From the NCBI GenBank assembly GCA_025354865.1, contig JANXMB010000020.1:1-62829 (forward strand): DNA of 62,829 nt, given 5' to 3'. Positions 17,057 through 25,313 of the stretch are shown here, one piece after another (the first letter of the stretch is position 1; every line of letters begins with the position of its first letter). The notes beneath the pieces are model-generated. The model was not told where the DNA came from, made no database searches, and saw only the letters and a list, made by a program, of their open reading frames with translations. The DNA is from Acetobacteraceae bacterium (lineage in GTDB: Bacteria > Pseudomonadota > Alphaproteobacteria > Acetobacterales > Acetobacteraceae). Both the position numbers and the translations under genes were made by a program.

Positions 17057-17471
17057 CATACCGGTATTGGCGGCAGCGGTCGTGCTAGCGCCCTTGTTGC
17101 TAAACACGCTCGCATTGCCAGCATCGGCGCAGGTCAAGGACGACACGGTCACCTTTGCCGCGCCGGGATTACTGGAGAAAAAATCGGACAAGAAGATTCC
17201 GGACGTCAAAGCCGCACCGCAAGCGTGGCCGCGGCTCGACCCGGGTTCGGCGCTCTGCCGCACCGCCGAGGACTTGACCCGTCTGACCGCCAATCGCACG
17301 CACACCGCAGGCGGCGGACCGGCGGACTGCCAGATTGTGCATGTCGCAACCGCCGTCGATGTCGTGCAACGGCAAGGCGCCGGACGCACGCAAATACGCC
17401 TGACCGAGCGACCGGCAGTCCTGGGGTGGACCGATGTGTGGCTGCCGGAGAAGGCGCCGCTGAAGCGTTAG
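17037..17471 (+). CDS. Small secreted protein of unknown function
   Basis: 144 residues if started at the ATG 17037 (an in-frame ATG at 17028 gives three more). Both starts lie inside the end of the upstream amidohydrolase gene, in another frame. A clear signal peptide runs through NIPVLAAAVVLAPLLLNTLA with an ALPASA cleavage site. The mature part of about 110 residues is polar, with two cysteines (SALCRTA and PADCQIV) that could form one disulfide. No known domain is recognised. It ends on a 4-bp overlap with the convergent RgpF gene. It is real rather than a shadow, judged by the signal peptide and lack of a competing frame over 17057-17467. Confidence 0.6.
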   Translation: MSIRSVNIPVLAAAVVLAPLLLNTLALPASAQVKDDTVTFAAPGLLEKKSDKKIPDVKAAPQAWPRLDPGSALCRTAEDLTRLTANRTHTAGGGPADCQIVHVATAVDVVQRQGAGRTQIRLTERPAVLGWTDVWLPEKAPLKR

Positions 17472-18247
17472 GGCAGATCGGCGGATCGGCCGGATAAATC
17501 CGCGTCGATCTCGGCGACATAGGCCGGCGGCAGCAGCGTGCGCCAGGCGTCCAAGCCGACAACGCCGGTCGGATTGTCCCGCAGCAGCGCGCGCTTCACG
17601 AACGGAAACCCAGCGTCGTAGAGTGCGCGCCATCCACCCAAGGTGGGGTTGGCAATCGAACCATCCGGCACGATCGTTTCGTACGGAAACAATGCCTGGA
17701 TGCGAAAACCGGCACGGCGCATACGTGCGGACAATCCGATTTCGTATCGACCGACCATCCAACGCCGCGACGGCAGCGGCACAGTCCAATACCAGAACGA
17801 CTTCCACACCGCGCTGCGGATCGCCACCTCGTTCGCCAACAAAAAATATGATTGCAGATGCGACCCGCGCTCCCGACTATCCGTGAGGCCCCATAGCTCG
17901 GCTGCTCCCGGCGGCATCCGGGCCAGCAACGGGGCCAGCGGCTTCAACGGTCCGTAGACGCTATCGTTAACCAACAATATTCGTTTCGTTTCCCGGCGCG
18001 GCAGCGACAATGCCCGCATCGCCATGCGCCAGGCGCAGAAATCGATGCCGATATTCCGCCGGGTCAGAAACACCGAAACTTCGGTCAGGCGCGCCGCAAT
18101 GTCCGGTCGGATAGGCCGGCCGTTCGACACGACGACGACCGAAAATCCAGCCTGGGCCAGTTCGCGCACATAGCGGACGGTGTCGGGCCGAACCGCGCCG
18201 GTCGGGTCCCAATGGCAGAGGATGGCGACGTCGGGTGCCAACGTCAC
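17468..18247 (-). CDS. RgpF-like rhamnan/lipopolysaccharide synthesis protein
   Basis: 259 residues of the RgpF (rhamnan synthesis protein F, PF05045) type. Diagnostic segments are FSVVVVSNGRPIRPDIAARL, FLTRRNIGIDFCAWRMAM, ILLVNDSVYGPLKPLAPLL, LWGLTDSRERGSHLQSYFLL and LGGWRALYDAGFPFVKRALL. The family adds or modifies sugars in cell-wall rhamnans and O-antigens at the cytoplasmic face; its exact transferase activity is poorly defined. It is the last gene of a four-gene minus-strand polysaccharide operon, starting 9 bp after the methyltransferase-glycosyltransferase stop. Confidence 0.85.
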   Translation of the reverse strand: MTLAPDVAILCHWDPTGAVRPDTVRYVRELAQAGFSVVVVSNGRPIRPDIAARLTEVSVFLTRRNIGIDFCAWRMAMRALSLPRRETKRILLVNDSVYGPLKPLAPLLARMPPGAAELWGLTDSRERGSHLQSYFLLANEVAIRSAVWKSFWYWTVPLPSRRWMVGRYEIGLSARMRRAGFRIQALFPYETIVPDGSIANPTLGGWRALYDAGFPFVKRALLRDNPTGVVGLDAWRTLLPPAYVAEIDADLSGRSADLP

Positions 18248-18256
18248 CGAACCGCT

Positions 18257-19951
18257 CTACGCTGTCTCGGCCATGCGGGCATCGCGGGCCGCCGAAAGCG
18301 CATCCCGCCGTTCCCAGAGGGAGCGGTACCAGTCGAGCCGGGCAGCGACTTGGTAGGCGAGCATGCGTTCGCTGGCGACGTAGGCGCGGGCGCGATCGCC
18401 GATCCCGCGCGACAGTTCCGGCATGACCAGCAATCGCATCAGGCGCGTGCGCAACTCTTGCGGATCGCGAAACAGAAACCCGGTTTGCCCGTCCACGATA
18501 CTGTCGCTGTAAACCACGCTGCTGGCCAAGGGAACGACGCGATGGGACGCTGCCTCGATGAATTTCAGGTCGGATTTCGCCCGGTTGAAACCGTTATCGG
18601 CCAACGGCATGAACGAGATCTCGCAACGCCCGAGGATCTCGTTGTAGGTGGCATAATCGCAGATCGGGGTGAAGGTTTTGTGCGGCGAGGTCAGCGCGTG
18701 GAAGAAGGCATCGTCGTGCAGCACCTGGAATTTCAGCCGCTCGCCGGCGATGTCCGCGACATCGTTGAGGACTGGCAGATAGTCCCGCCAATCCTGCTCC
18801 CGGTTCAGGGCGCCAAAGAACAAGGTCGTGGCACGGGGATCGGCAAAATTCCGCACCTCGGGCAGCACATCGATGGCGTTCGGGAACACCGCGATTTCCG
18901 GATTGCGGGTGCGCAGGACCTCGGCCAGGGTAGGGGTGCTGGTCTGGATCGCGTGCACGCCACGGAACGTGAGCTGGGCTTCGTCCTGCATGCCGGAGAA
19001 GAAATCGGGATGGTCGTCGAACTCGGTCACCACCAGCCAACCGGCTTCGGTCAACATGCGCAATAAATCGCGGCCCTGCTGCCCGGCTAGGGAAGGTCGG
19101 TGCAACACAAAAATGTGCGGCGTTCCATCGTGCGGCTTGGATAGATCGACTTCGTTGCTCAGGTTGACGCTGACCATCGGGTCCGACGCCAGCGCCTGGA
19201 ACGGCTGCACCACGCGGACATGCGAAACTCCGCCCACCGGCGGCAGCATCGTCCCGGCCAGATGCACGCGCGGGCGCTCCCGCTTCCGGACCCGCCAGAT
19301 GAACTGCAACGCGGCAGCGCGGCGCGCATACCCGGCGGGGTCGATACCCAACGCCCCCAACGCCGGCCCGATCGCCGTCGCGAACTGCTGCGCCTGCTCG
19401 GCATCGAAAATACGCGGCGTGGCATCGCATAGGTAGAAGCCGGCCTCGACCAATCCCCGCCGCATGCTATCCAACCCGAACCACCGCAGATGGCCGCGAT
19501 CCAACAGGCCCGACGGCTCATAATCCCAGGTGCCGCGCAGCAGGCGTTCGGTGAAGGTCCAATGTTCGATGTTGGGCACGCAGAGCAACATCGTCCCATC
19601 CGGGTGCAGCAACGCCGCGTGGCGCCGCAGGGTGCCGAAGGGATCCTGCATATGGGCCAAAGATGCCGCGTAGACGATGCAATCGTACCCGCCCGGCACG
19701 CTCGGCGGCAACACCTCGGAATCGGGGTCCATGACCACGACCTCATCGAGTTGGGTGCGGGCGATCGCGGCGAGGGCCGGATCGGCTTCGACACCGACGA
19801 TGCGGCAGGCCGGGCTGAAACGTTTGAACGCCGCGCCCAACTCGCCCTGTCCGCAACCGACCTCCAGGATCGAGCGGCAGGAAAGCGGGATGCGTTGCAA
19901 CAGGTCGGCAGGCGGAAAATGCGGGGCGGGCGTGTGTGTGTCAGGCGGCAT
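18257..19951 (-). CDS. Fused SAM methyltransferase-glycosyltransferase
   Basis: 564 residues from ATG 19951. The N-terminal part (about 1-235) is a class I SAM-dependent methyltransferase: SILEVGCGQGELGAAFKRF is motif I, and YDCIVYAASLAHMQDPFGTL and LLHPDGTMLLCVPN follow in order. The C-terminal part (about 255-555) is a GT-B type glycosyltransferase with VHLAGTMLPPVGGVSHVRVV, FVLHRPSLAGQQ, EIAVFPNAIDVLP and KSDLKFIEAASHRVVPLASS, the last being the nucleotide-sugar Glu region. One polypeptide could therefore cap or methylate the sugar chain it extends. Its neighbours are a pyruvyl transferase (43 bp upstream) and RgpF (9 bp downstream). The substrate is unknown. Confidence 0.85.
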   Translation of the reverse strand: MPPDTHTPAPHFPPADLLQRIPLSCRSILEVGCGQGELGAAFKRFSPACRIVGVEADPALAAIARTQLDEVVVMDPDSEVLPPSVPGGYDCIVYAASLAHMQDPFGTLRRHAALLHPDGTMLLCVPNIEHWTFTERLLRGTWDYEPSGLLDRGHLRWFGLDSMRRGLVEAGFYLCDATPRIFDAEQAQQFATAIGPALGALGIDPAGYARRAAALQFIWRVRKRERPRVHLAGTMLPPVGGVSHVRVVQPFQALASDPMVSVNLSNEVDLSKPHDGTPHIFVLHRPSLAGQQGRDLLRMLTEAGWLVVTEFDDHPDFFSGMQDEAQLTFRGVHAIQTSTPTLAEVLRTRNPEIAVFPNAIDVLPEVRNFADPRATTLFFGALNREQDWRDYLPVLNDVADIAGERLKFQVLHDDAFFHALTSPHKTFTPICDYATYNEILGRCEISFMPLADNGFNRAKSDLKFIEAASHRVVPLASSVVYSDSIVDGQTGFLFRDPQELRTRLMRLLVMPELSRGIGDRARAYVASERMLAYQVAARLDWYRSLWERRDALSAARDARMAETA

Positions 19952-19994
19952 CGGGATCGTGCGCTCTCGCGGGCTGGTGACCGGGACGCCGCTG

Positions 19995-20921
19995 CTATTG
20001 CATGAGCGGCGAAGGTTGGTAGGCGCTTCCCCGGCCTGGGTGCAAGGGTGTCCGGCGCAACAAGTCCAGTTGCTCCAGCATTCGGGTCTGGCATCGGTCC
20101 AATGCGATGCGACACGACAGTTGTGGGGTGGCCAGGGCGGCCCGATGCAGCGATCGCGCGGCCCGATCGACAAACCAATCCGCCGCCACGCCGCGCAGAC
20201 GTTCGCCCTGCCGTTCCAACAACCCGCGCCCGGCATGAAACGTGGCGAGGCGAGACACCCGTGCCTTTTCCAGCAGCGACGATGCGGGCAGCCGCTGGAA
20301 GCGGAGCGTCAGGTCCAACGAGTCCGCCCAATCGAACCATTTCGGCCGATGGATCGGCGCCAACGGCTCGATCGCCACCCAGGGGATACCGAGCGCATCG
20401 GCGACGATGGCGCCGTGCAGGGCCTCGCTCAGCAGGACGTGGCAATCGGCGATGGCGGCCGCGATCGCCAGCGGATCACCGCGCGGGTCGATCAATGCGA
20501 TACCGTTGGCCGCCGCCGCTGCGTCCCAGGCCCCGCTGGCCACGCTCTCGAAATGCGGCATAAATCCGATACGGTGGGGTTTACGCCTTGGGATCAGGCC
20601 GAGGGCCGGCAACAGCGACGCCGGGTCGCCCAGGCCGAGGGCGGTCGGCAACCCCAGCTTTTGCGCCGTCCGGGGGCCACGCACCCAACGGATATCCCAG
20701 CCCCCGTCGAGCGTCGGCAGTTGCTGATAGCCCCCGTACCCCGACCCCGCCACAAGCTTCAGGCCACCGTCGGCATGCCGCCGATCCAGCACCGAGCCGA
20801 TGCCGATGAAACGCGCGGCGGGGTCGTCGTCGAAGAACCCCGGCAACAGGCGCGGCCACAGGATCGTGTTCAATTCGTCCCCGAAATTCCGCGCCCCGCC
20901 CTGCCAGCGATACAGGATCAT
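19995..20921 (-). CDS. Polysaccharide pyruvyl transferase family protein
   Basis: 308 residues, start at ATG 20921 overlapping the GT2 stop by ATGA. The PF04230 pattern is visible: YRWQGGARNFGDELNTILW at the N-terminus, then IGIGSVLD, WVRGPRTAQKLG, LGLGDPASLLP, PHRIGFMPHFES, and CHVLLSEALHGAIVADALGIP. Enzymes of this family attach pyruvate ketals to exopolysaccharide or cell-wall sugars (succinoglycan ExoV, Bacillus CsaB). In this operon it would decorate a surface glycan with acidic groups. The C-terminal 60 residues are Arg-rich and poorly conserved, perhaps a membrane- or partner-binding tail. Confidence 0.87.
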   Translation of the reverse strand: MILYRWQGGARNFGDELNTILWPRLLPGFFDDDPAARFIGIGSVLDRRHADGGLKLVAGSGYGGYQQLPTLDGGWDIRWVRGPRTAQKLGLPTALGLGDPASLLPALGLIPRRKPHRIGFMPHFESVASGAWDAAAAANGIALIDPRGDPLAIAAAIADCHVLLSEALHGAIVADALGIPWVAIEPLAPIHRPKWFDWADSLDLTLRFQRLPASSLLEKARVSRLATFHAGRGLLERQGERLRGVAADWFVDRAARSLHRAALATPQLSCRIALDRCQTRMLEQLDLLRRTPLHPGRGSAYQPSPLMQ

Positions 20922-21832
20922 GGCCCGAACGCCGCTTTGAGGAAGCCCGCCGCATAGGCAAGGCGCCACCGCACCGCGAGCAACCGGGTCGAGGATTGCG
21001 GCACCAACGCCGCCGGCGCGTACAACAACGCCACCGCCAACCGCCGTGGCAGTTCTTTCCAAACCTGTGCGCGGTAGCCCAGCATCCTGCGGGTCAGCAC
21101 GGTCGAAACCCCCTGCCAGTATAGCCGGGCGAGCAACCATTCCGGCCGGAACCGGGTCGCCTGGATCTGGTGGTGCACAACGATGCGCGAGTCGTACCGC
21201 ACGCTCAGACCGGCATCCTGCAAGCGCCAGGCGAGTTGCACCTCCTCATCGGAGCGCAAGCTCCCGCCATGCCGCCCGAGCCCGGTGCCGAAGCCGCCGA
21301 CTTTCAGCAAGGCTTGGACATCGACGGTCATGTTCGCTGCGTAGGGTTCCAACTTCTCGGGCAGGTCGGGCGTGCGATACTCGCCCCGGCCCTGGTGTTC
21401 GATAATAGACAGCACCCCGCGCAAGCTATGCGGCCACCAGACGGGCAGCGGTACCTCCCACTTCGGCAGGATGCGCCCGCCGAGGACCGCCGGCAGCGGG
21501 CCGGGTTCGCCCAGCGCCTGCAAAATGGCACCGACCCAGCCGGGATCGGGGATGGCGTCGTCGTCGATATAGGCGATGAAGCGGGTTCCGCAGGCCGCCG
21601 CACCGACATTGCGGGCGAGACTGACGCCAGGCTTCTCCAGCGCGATCAGATCGGTTCCGGGGTAACGCTCCACCAGCTGGCGCAGGTCCGTTCGGACCGC
21701 CGATGTCGAACCGCTATCGACTACCAGGGTTCGGAACCGGGCGCGCGGCGCGGTTTGTCCGGCGAGCCCGTCGAGGCAATCCCGGACATACCGAGGACGG
21801 TTATGGGTGCACAGGCAAACGGTCAGGTCCAT
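20918..21832 (-). CDS. Glycosyltransferase family 2
   Basis: 304 residues using ATG 21832 (MDLTVCLCTHNRPRYV); an in-frame ATG 18 bp upstream is possible. The GT-A fold is shown by VCLCTHNRPRYVRDCLDGLA, FIAYIDDDAIPDPGWV (DDD metal site), SDEEVQLAWRLQDAG (ED-x acceptor site) and VRYDSRIVVHH. It should add a sugar from a nucleotide donor to a membrane-bound glycan precursor. Two weakly hydrophobic stretches near the C-terminus (around 255-300) may associate with the membrane. It heads the polysaccharide operon; the 157 bp between it and the ugd stop probably contain the promoter. Confidence 0.9.
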   Translation of the reverse strand: MDLTVCLCTHNRPRYVRDCLDGLAGQTAPRARFRTLVVDSGSTSAVRTDLRQLVERYPGTDLIALEKPGVSLARNVGAAACGTRFIAYIDDDAIPDPGWVGAILQALGEPGPLPAVLGGRILPKWEVPLPVWWPHSLRGVLSIIEHQGRGEYRTPDLPEKLEPYAANMTVDVQALLKVGGFGTGLGRHGGSLRSDEEVQLAWRLQDAGLSVRYDSRIVVHHQIQATRFRPEWLLARLYWQGVSTVLTRRMLGYRAQVWKELPRRLAVALLYAPAALVPQSSTRLLAVRWRLAYAAGFLKAAFGP

Positions 21833-21989
21833 ACATCGGACGATACGCATGCAATCGTTGACAAAGTCTTAACGGCGGCAAGAATTTTTCGGGTATGCAG
21901 CGAAATTCCCATTTGCCGCAGCCATACGATACGCGTCGCGTTCGGAGGCGAACCCGACGCACGACATGGGCGCGGATCGGAGACCGATC

Positions 21990-23297
21990 CTACCCGCGCC
22001 CGACGCCGTAGTACACGAAACCGGCACCCCGCATCGCGGCGGGATCGTACACATTGCGCAGATCGACCATCACGTTGCCGTTCATCGCCTCTCGCAATTT
22101 GGTCGGCGACAGCGCGCGGAATTCGTTCCATTCCGTAATCAGCAGCAACGCGTCGGCACCGGTCACCGCCTCCATGGTATCGCGGCAATATTCGACCCCT
22201 GCCGGCAGCAAGGGCCGCGCCTGCTCCATCCCCTCCGGGTCGTAGGCGCGGACCGTCGCCCCGTCCCCGATCAGGCGAGACACGATCGACAGCGACGGCG
22301 CATCGCGCATGTCGTCGGTTTCCGGTTTGAAGGTCAGCCCGAGGACCGCAATCTTCTTGCCCCGCACCGATCCGCCGCACGCCGCAATGACGCGCATCGC
22401 CATGCTCGATTTACGGGCGTCGTTGACGGCGACCGTCGCCTCCACCAACCGGGACGGCGCACCGTAATCCTGTGCCGTTCGCACCAGCGCCAAAGTGTCC
22501 TTGGGAAAGCACGAACCGCCATAGCCCGGGCCGGGGTGCAGGAATTTGCGGCCGATGCGCCCATCCAGGCCGATGCCGCGCGCGACGTCGTGCACATCCG
22601 CCCCCACCTTCTCGCAGAGATCCGCCATCTCGTTGATGAAGGTGACTTTCATCGCCAGGAACGCGTTCGCCGCATATTTCGTCAACTCGGCCGTTTCGAT
22701 GCCGGTGAACACGATCGGCGCCTCGATCAGATAGAGCGGGCGATACAGACGTCGCAGCACCTCCCGCGCGCGTTCGGACTCGGCACCGATGACCACGCGG
22801 TCGGGGCGCATGAAGTCGCCGATGGCATTGCCTTCGCGCAGGAATTCCGGATTCGACGCAACATCGAATTCCAGATCGGGCCGAGCGGCGCGGACAATTT
22901 CGGCGATGCGGCGGCCGGTGCCGACCGGGACGGTGGATTTCGTCACGATCGTCGCATACCCCGTCAGCGCCTTCGCCACCTGCTCGGCAGCCGCAAAAAC
23001 ATAGGTCAGATCGGCATGCCCGTCGCCGCGCCGGGTCGGGGTGCCGACCGCGATGAACACCGCCTCGGTTCCTTCGAGCGCGGTTTTCAGGTCGCCGGTA
23101 AAGGTCAGGCGGCCAGCCCGCACGTTTTCCGCCACCAATTTTTCCAGCCCCGGCTCATAGATCGGCATGCGACCTTCGCGCAGAGCGGCCAATTTCGTCG
23201 CGTCGGTCTCCATGACCGTCACGTCGGTGCCAAACTCCGCAAAGCAGGCGCCAGAGACAAGGCCGACATAGCCCCCGCCGATCATCGTGATGCGCAC
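21990..23297 (-). CDS. ugd: UDP-glucose 6-dehydrogenase
   Basis: 435 residues with a GTG start at 23297 preceded by GAAGGA; this begins the protein with the Rossmann strand VRITMIGGGYVGLVSG. It oxidises UDP-glucose twice with NAD to UDP-glucuronate. Other signatures are VFIAVGTPTRRGDGHADL, ATIVTKSTVPVGTG, NPEFLREGNAIGDFM, Lys in AELTKYAANAFLAMKVTFINE and the catalytic Cys in PGYGGSCFPKDTLALV. It supplies a uronic-acid donor that fits the neighbouring surface-polysaccharide genes, although 157 bp separate them. Assignment is firm. Confidence 0.95.
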   Translation of the reverse strand: MRITMIGGGYVGLVSGACFAEFGTDVTVMETDATKLAALREGRMPIYEPGLEKLVAENVRAGRLTFTGDLKTALEGTEAVFIAVGTPTRRGDGHADLTYVFAAAEQVAKALTGYATIVTKSTVPVGTGRRIAEIVRAARPDLEFDVASNPEFLREGNAIGDFMRPDRVVIGAESERAREVLRRLYRPLYLIEAPIVFTGIETAELTKYAANAFLAMKVTFINEMADLCEKVGADVHDVARGIGLDGRIGRKFLHPGPGYGGSCFPKDTLALVRTAQDYGAPSRLVEATVAVNDARKSSMAMRVIAACGGSVRGKKIAVLGLTFKPETDDMRDAPSLSIVSRLIGDGATVRAYDPEGMEQARPLLPAGVEYCRDTMEAVTGADALLLITEWNEFRALSPTKLREAMNGNVMVDLRNVYDPAAMRGAGFVYYGVGRG

Positions 23298-23380
23298 CGC
23301 TTTGTGTCCTTCATGCCGAACCGCAGTGGATTCAGCACAACCCGGCGGCAGATTCCAGTGTGCGATGGACCCATCCACGA

Positions 23381-23809
23381 TCAGCCCCTCCCGTAAAGTG
23401 CGGCTTCGTCCAACACCGCTTGTTCGCGTCGATCGGCAGCAAGCCGGCGTTCGGTCGCGCGCCCGGCCAACAACTCATCCATCGCCCGGGCCGCCGAGCG
23501 GCCTGCGGCCAAAACGGCGCGCGCTTCGGCAGACTGGGTTTCGGCCGAGGCCAGCAGATTGGCGGCAGCGATGCGCTCGGCACCGATCCGGCGCAGCCAG
23601 CGGGACAAGCCCTCGACCGCATGATCGTCGCCGGATGGATCGCTGGCGGCGTCGGTCTCCGCCGCGATGCGCGCATCGATCGCCCGCAAGGCGGCGGCAG
23701 CGGCGGCTTCGGCGGTCAGGCAATCGGCCAAGGCACGCTTGGCTTCATCGACGGCGATTCGGCGCAGGCGGGCGACAATCGCCAAGGGAGAACGTTGCAA
23801 ATCAGCCAT
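23381..23809 (-). CDS. fliJ: Flagellar export protein FliJ-like
   Basis: 142 residues, start ATG 23809, overlapping the end of fliI by 8 bp. The sequence is almost entirely alpha-helical and Ala/Arg/Glu rich (SPLAIVARLRRIAVDEAKRA, then AAAALRAIDARIAAETDAAS, then ERRLAADRREQAVLDEAALY), the two-helix coiled coil expected of FliJ, the stalk-like chaperone that works with the FliI ATPase and FlhA in flagellar protein export. Primary sequence is weakly conserved in this family, so the call depends on length, composition and its position right after fliI. Confidence 0.75.
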   Translation of the reverse strand: MADLQRSPLAIVARLRRIAVDEAKRALADCLTAEAAAAAALRAIDARIAAETDAASDPSGDDHAVEGLSRWLRRIGAERIAAANLLASAETQSAEARAVLAAGRSAARAMDELLAGRATERRLAADRREQAVLDEAALYGRG

Positions 23810-25151
23810 TGCGTGGCTCCAAAGCGGCTCGTAGTTGGGCGAAAGCGTCGGCAAGCGGGGTCCATTGCGCACGATCCTGGCGCAACACCGCCTCGATCCC
23901 CGGCATGAGCGCCAGTGCCTCATCGGCGGCGGCATCGGTGCCCGGACGGTAGGCGCCCAACCGCACGAGGTCGGCGATATCGGCATGCACGGCGACGATG
24001 CCGCGGGCGCGTCGCACCAGCGCGGCTTCTTCCGGCGACAGGCAACCGGCGGCCGCGCGCGACAGCGACCGCAGCACATCGACCGGCGGATAGCGTCCGG
24101 CCTCGGCAATGCGACGGTCGAGGATGACGTGGCCGTCGAGAATGCCGCGAACGGCATCGGACACCGGTTCGTTGGTGTCGTCGCCCTCCACCAGGACGGT
24201 GAACAGCGCGGTAATGGTGCCGACGCCAATGCCCGGCCCCGCCCGTTCCAACAACCGAGGCAATGCGGCGAACACGCTGGGCGGGTAGCCGCGCGTGGCG
24301 GGGGGCTCGCCAGCCGCCAGCCCGATTTCCCGCAGCGCCAGGCAATAGCGGGTCAGGCTATCCATTAACAGCAACACACTTTTCCCCGCGTCGCGAAAGT
24401 GCTCGGCCACCGTCATCGCGGCTTCGGCCGCCTGACGGCGTAGCAGCGGCGAGGCGTCGGATGTAGCAACAACCACGACGGAGCGGGCCAGGCCTTCGGG
24501 TCCCAGATCGTCCTCCAGGAACTCCCGCACTTCCCGCCCGCGTTCGCCCACCAAAGCCAGCACGGCGACGTCGCAACCATCGCCCCGGGCCAGCATCGCC
24601 AGCAGGGTGGATTTGCCGATGCCGGAGCCGGCGAACAAACCGAGCCGCTGGCCCCGTCGGCAGGTCGCGAAGCAATCGAGGGCCCTGACACCCAGATCCA
24701 TCCGAGGACCCAGCCGCGCGCGGGATGTGGCCTCGGGCGGGCTGGCGCGGAGGGAGCGGGCGTATTTGCCGGGTGGCAGAATGCCTTTGCCGTCCACCGG
24801 CCGGCCCAAGGGGTCGATCACGCGCCCCAACCAGGCATCGGACACCGCGAGGACCCCGCCCTTTCCGTTCGCCATACGGGCGATGTGGCCCGGGCCGATG
24901 CCATCCAGGGCGGCGAACGGCATGGCGCGCGCCAACCCGCCGCCGAACCCAACGACCTCCGCCCCGATCGGCCGAGCGTCGCGTCCGATCAGGTCCAAAC
25001 GGTCGCCGACGGCCAGGAGTCCGGCGAAGCCGTCGACCTCCACGGTCATACCGGCCACGGCCGCGATTCGCCCTTCGACGCCGAATGCACCGACGGGCTG
25101 TAGCTCTCCACGGCAGGCTCGCGCTCTGGTTGAAATTGATGTACTCTTCAC
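23802..25151 (-). CDS. fliI: Flagellar protein export ATPase FliI
   Basis: 449 residues if the GTG at 25151 is used, the normal FliI length; upstream in-frame ATGs would run into the divergent ctrA regulatory region. Homologous to F1 beta subunits: Walker A FAGSGIGKSTLLAML, Walker B KSVLLLMDSLTRYCLALRE, and GEPPATRGYPPSVFAALPRL, RAGPGIGVGTITALFTVLVE and GDDTNEPVSDAVRGILDGH typical of type III export ATPases. The small N-terminal barrel begins at RIAAVAGMTVEVDG. It powers unfolding and entry of flagellar substrates. No other export-apparatus genes are in the window. Position next to ctrA suggests cell-cycle-linked flagellar control. Confidence 0.93.
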   Translation of the reverse strand: MKSTSISTRARACRGELQPVGAFGVEGRIAAVAGMTVEVDGFAGLLAVGDRLDLIGRDARPIGAEVVGFGGGLARAMPFAALDGIGPGHIARMANGKGGVLAVSDAWLGRVIDPLGRPVDGKGILPPGKYARSLRASPPEATSRARLGPRMDLGVRALDCFATCRRGQRLGLFAGSGIGKSTLLAMLARGDGCDVAVLALVGERGREVREFLEDDLGPEGLARSVVVVATSDASPLLRRQAAEAAMTVAEHFRDAGKSVLLLMDSLTRYCLALREIGLAAGEPPATRGYPPSVFAALPRLLERAGPGIGVGTITALFTVLVEGDDTNEPVSDAVRGILDGHVILDRRIAEAGRYPPVDVLRSLSRAAAGCLSPEEAALVRRARGIVAVHADIADLVRLGAYRPGTDAAADEALALMPGIEAVLRQDRAQWTPLADAFAQLRAALEPRNG

Positions 25152-25313
25152 GAGGCACTGTCCCTGAAATTGGGACGCATGTTCCTGTTTTATTCCAAAT
25201 ATATCAGGAATATGCATCGCATAAGGTGAGACTATACATCTTTTAGGTGAAAAATCTATGGTCAATTGCACGCTATGGTGGTATATCATCGACCAGAACC
25301 AATCGAGGGCCTC
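25152..25313. promoter_or_regulatory. Divergent fliI-ctrA control region
   Basis: This 162-bp gap is visibly AT-richer than its surroundings. It contains an inverted repeat TTCCTG (25182-25187) / CAGGAA (25205-25210) that could be an operator. No TTAA-N7-TTAA CtrA site and no good sigma-70 pair are seen, so how the divergent genes are controlled is not readable from sequence alone. The ctrA start codon at 25314 lacks a strong Shine-Dalgarno (GAGGG lies 5-10 bases upstream). Confidence 0.5.

Noticed and set aside
25171-25185. TGGGACG-N4-TTCC, a sigma-54 promoter look-alike between fliI and ctrA
   Set aside because: The essential GC of the -12 element is missing, so it does not fit the sigma-54 consensus.
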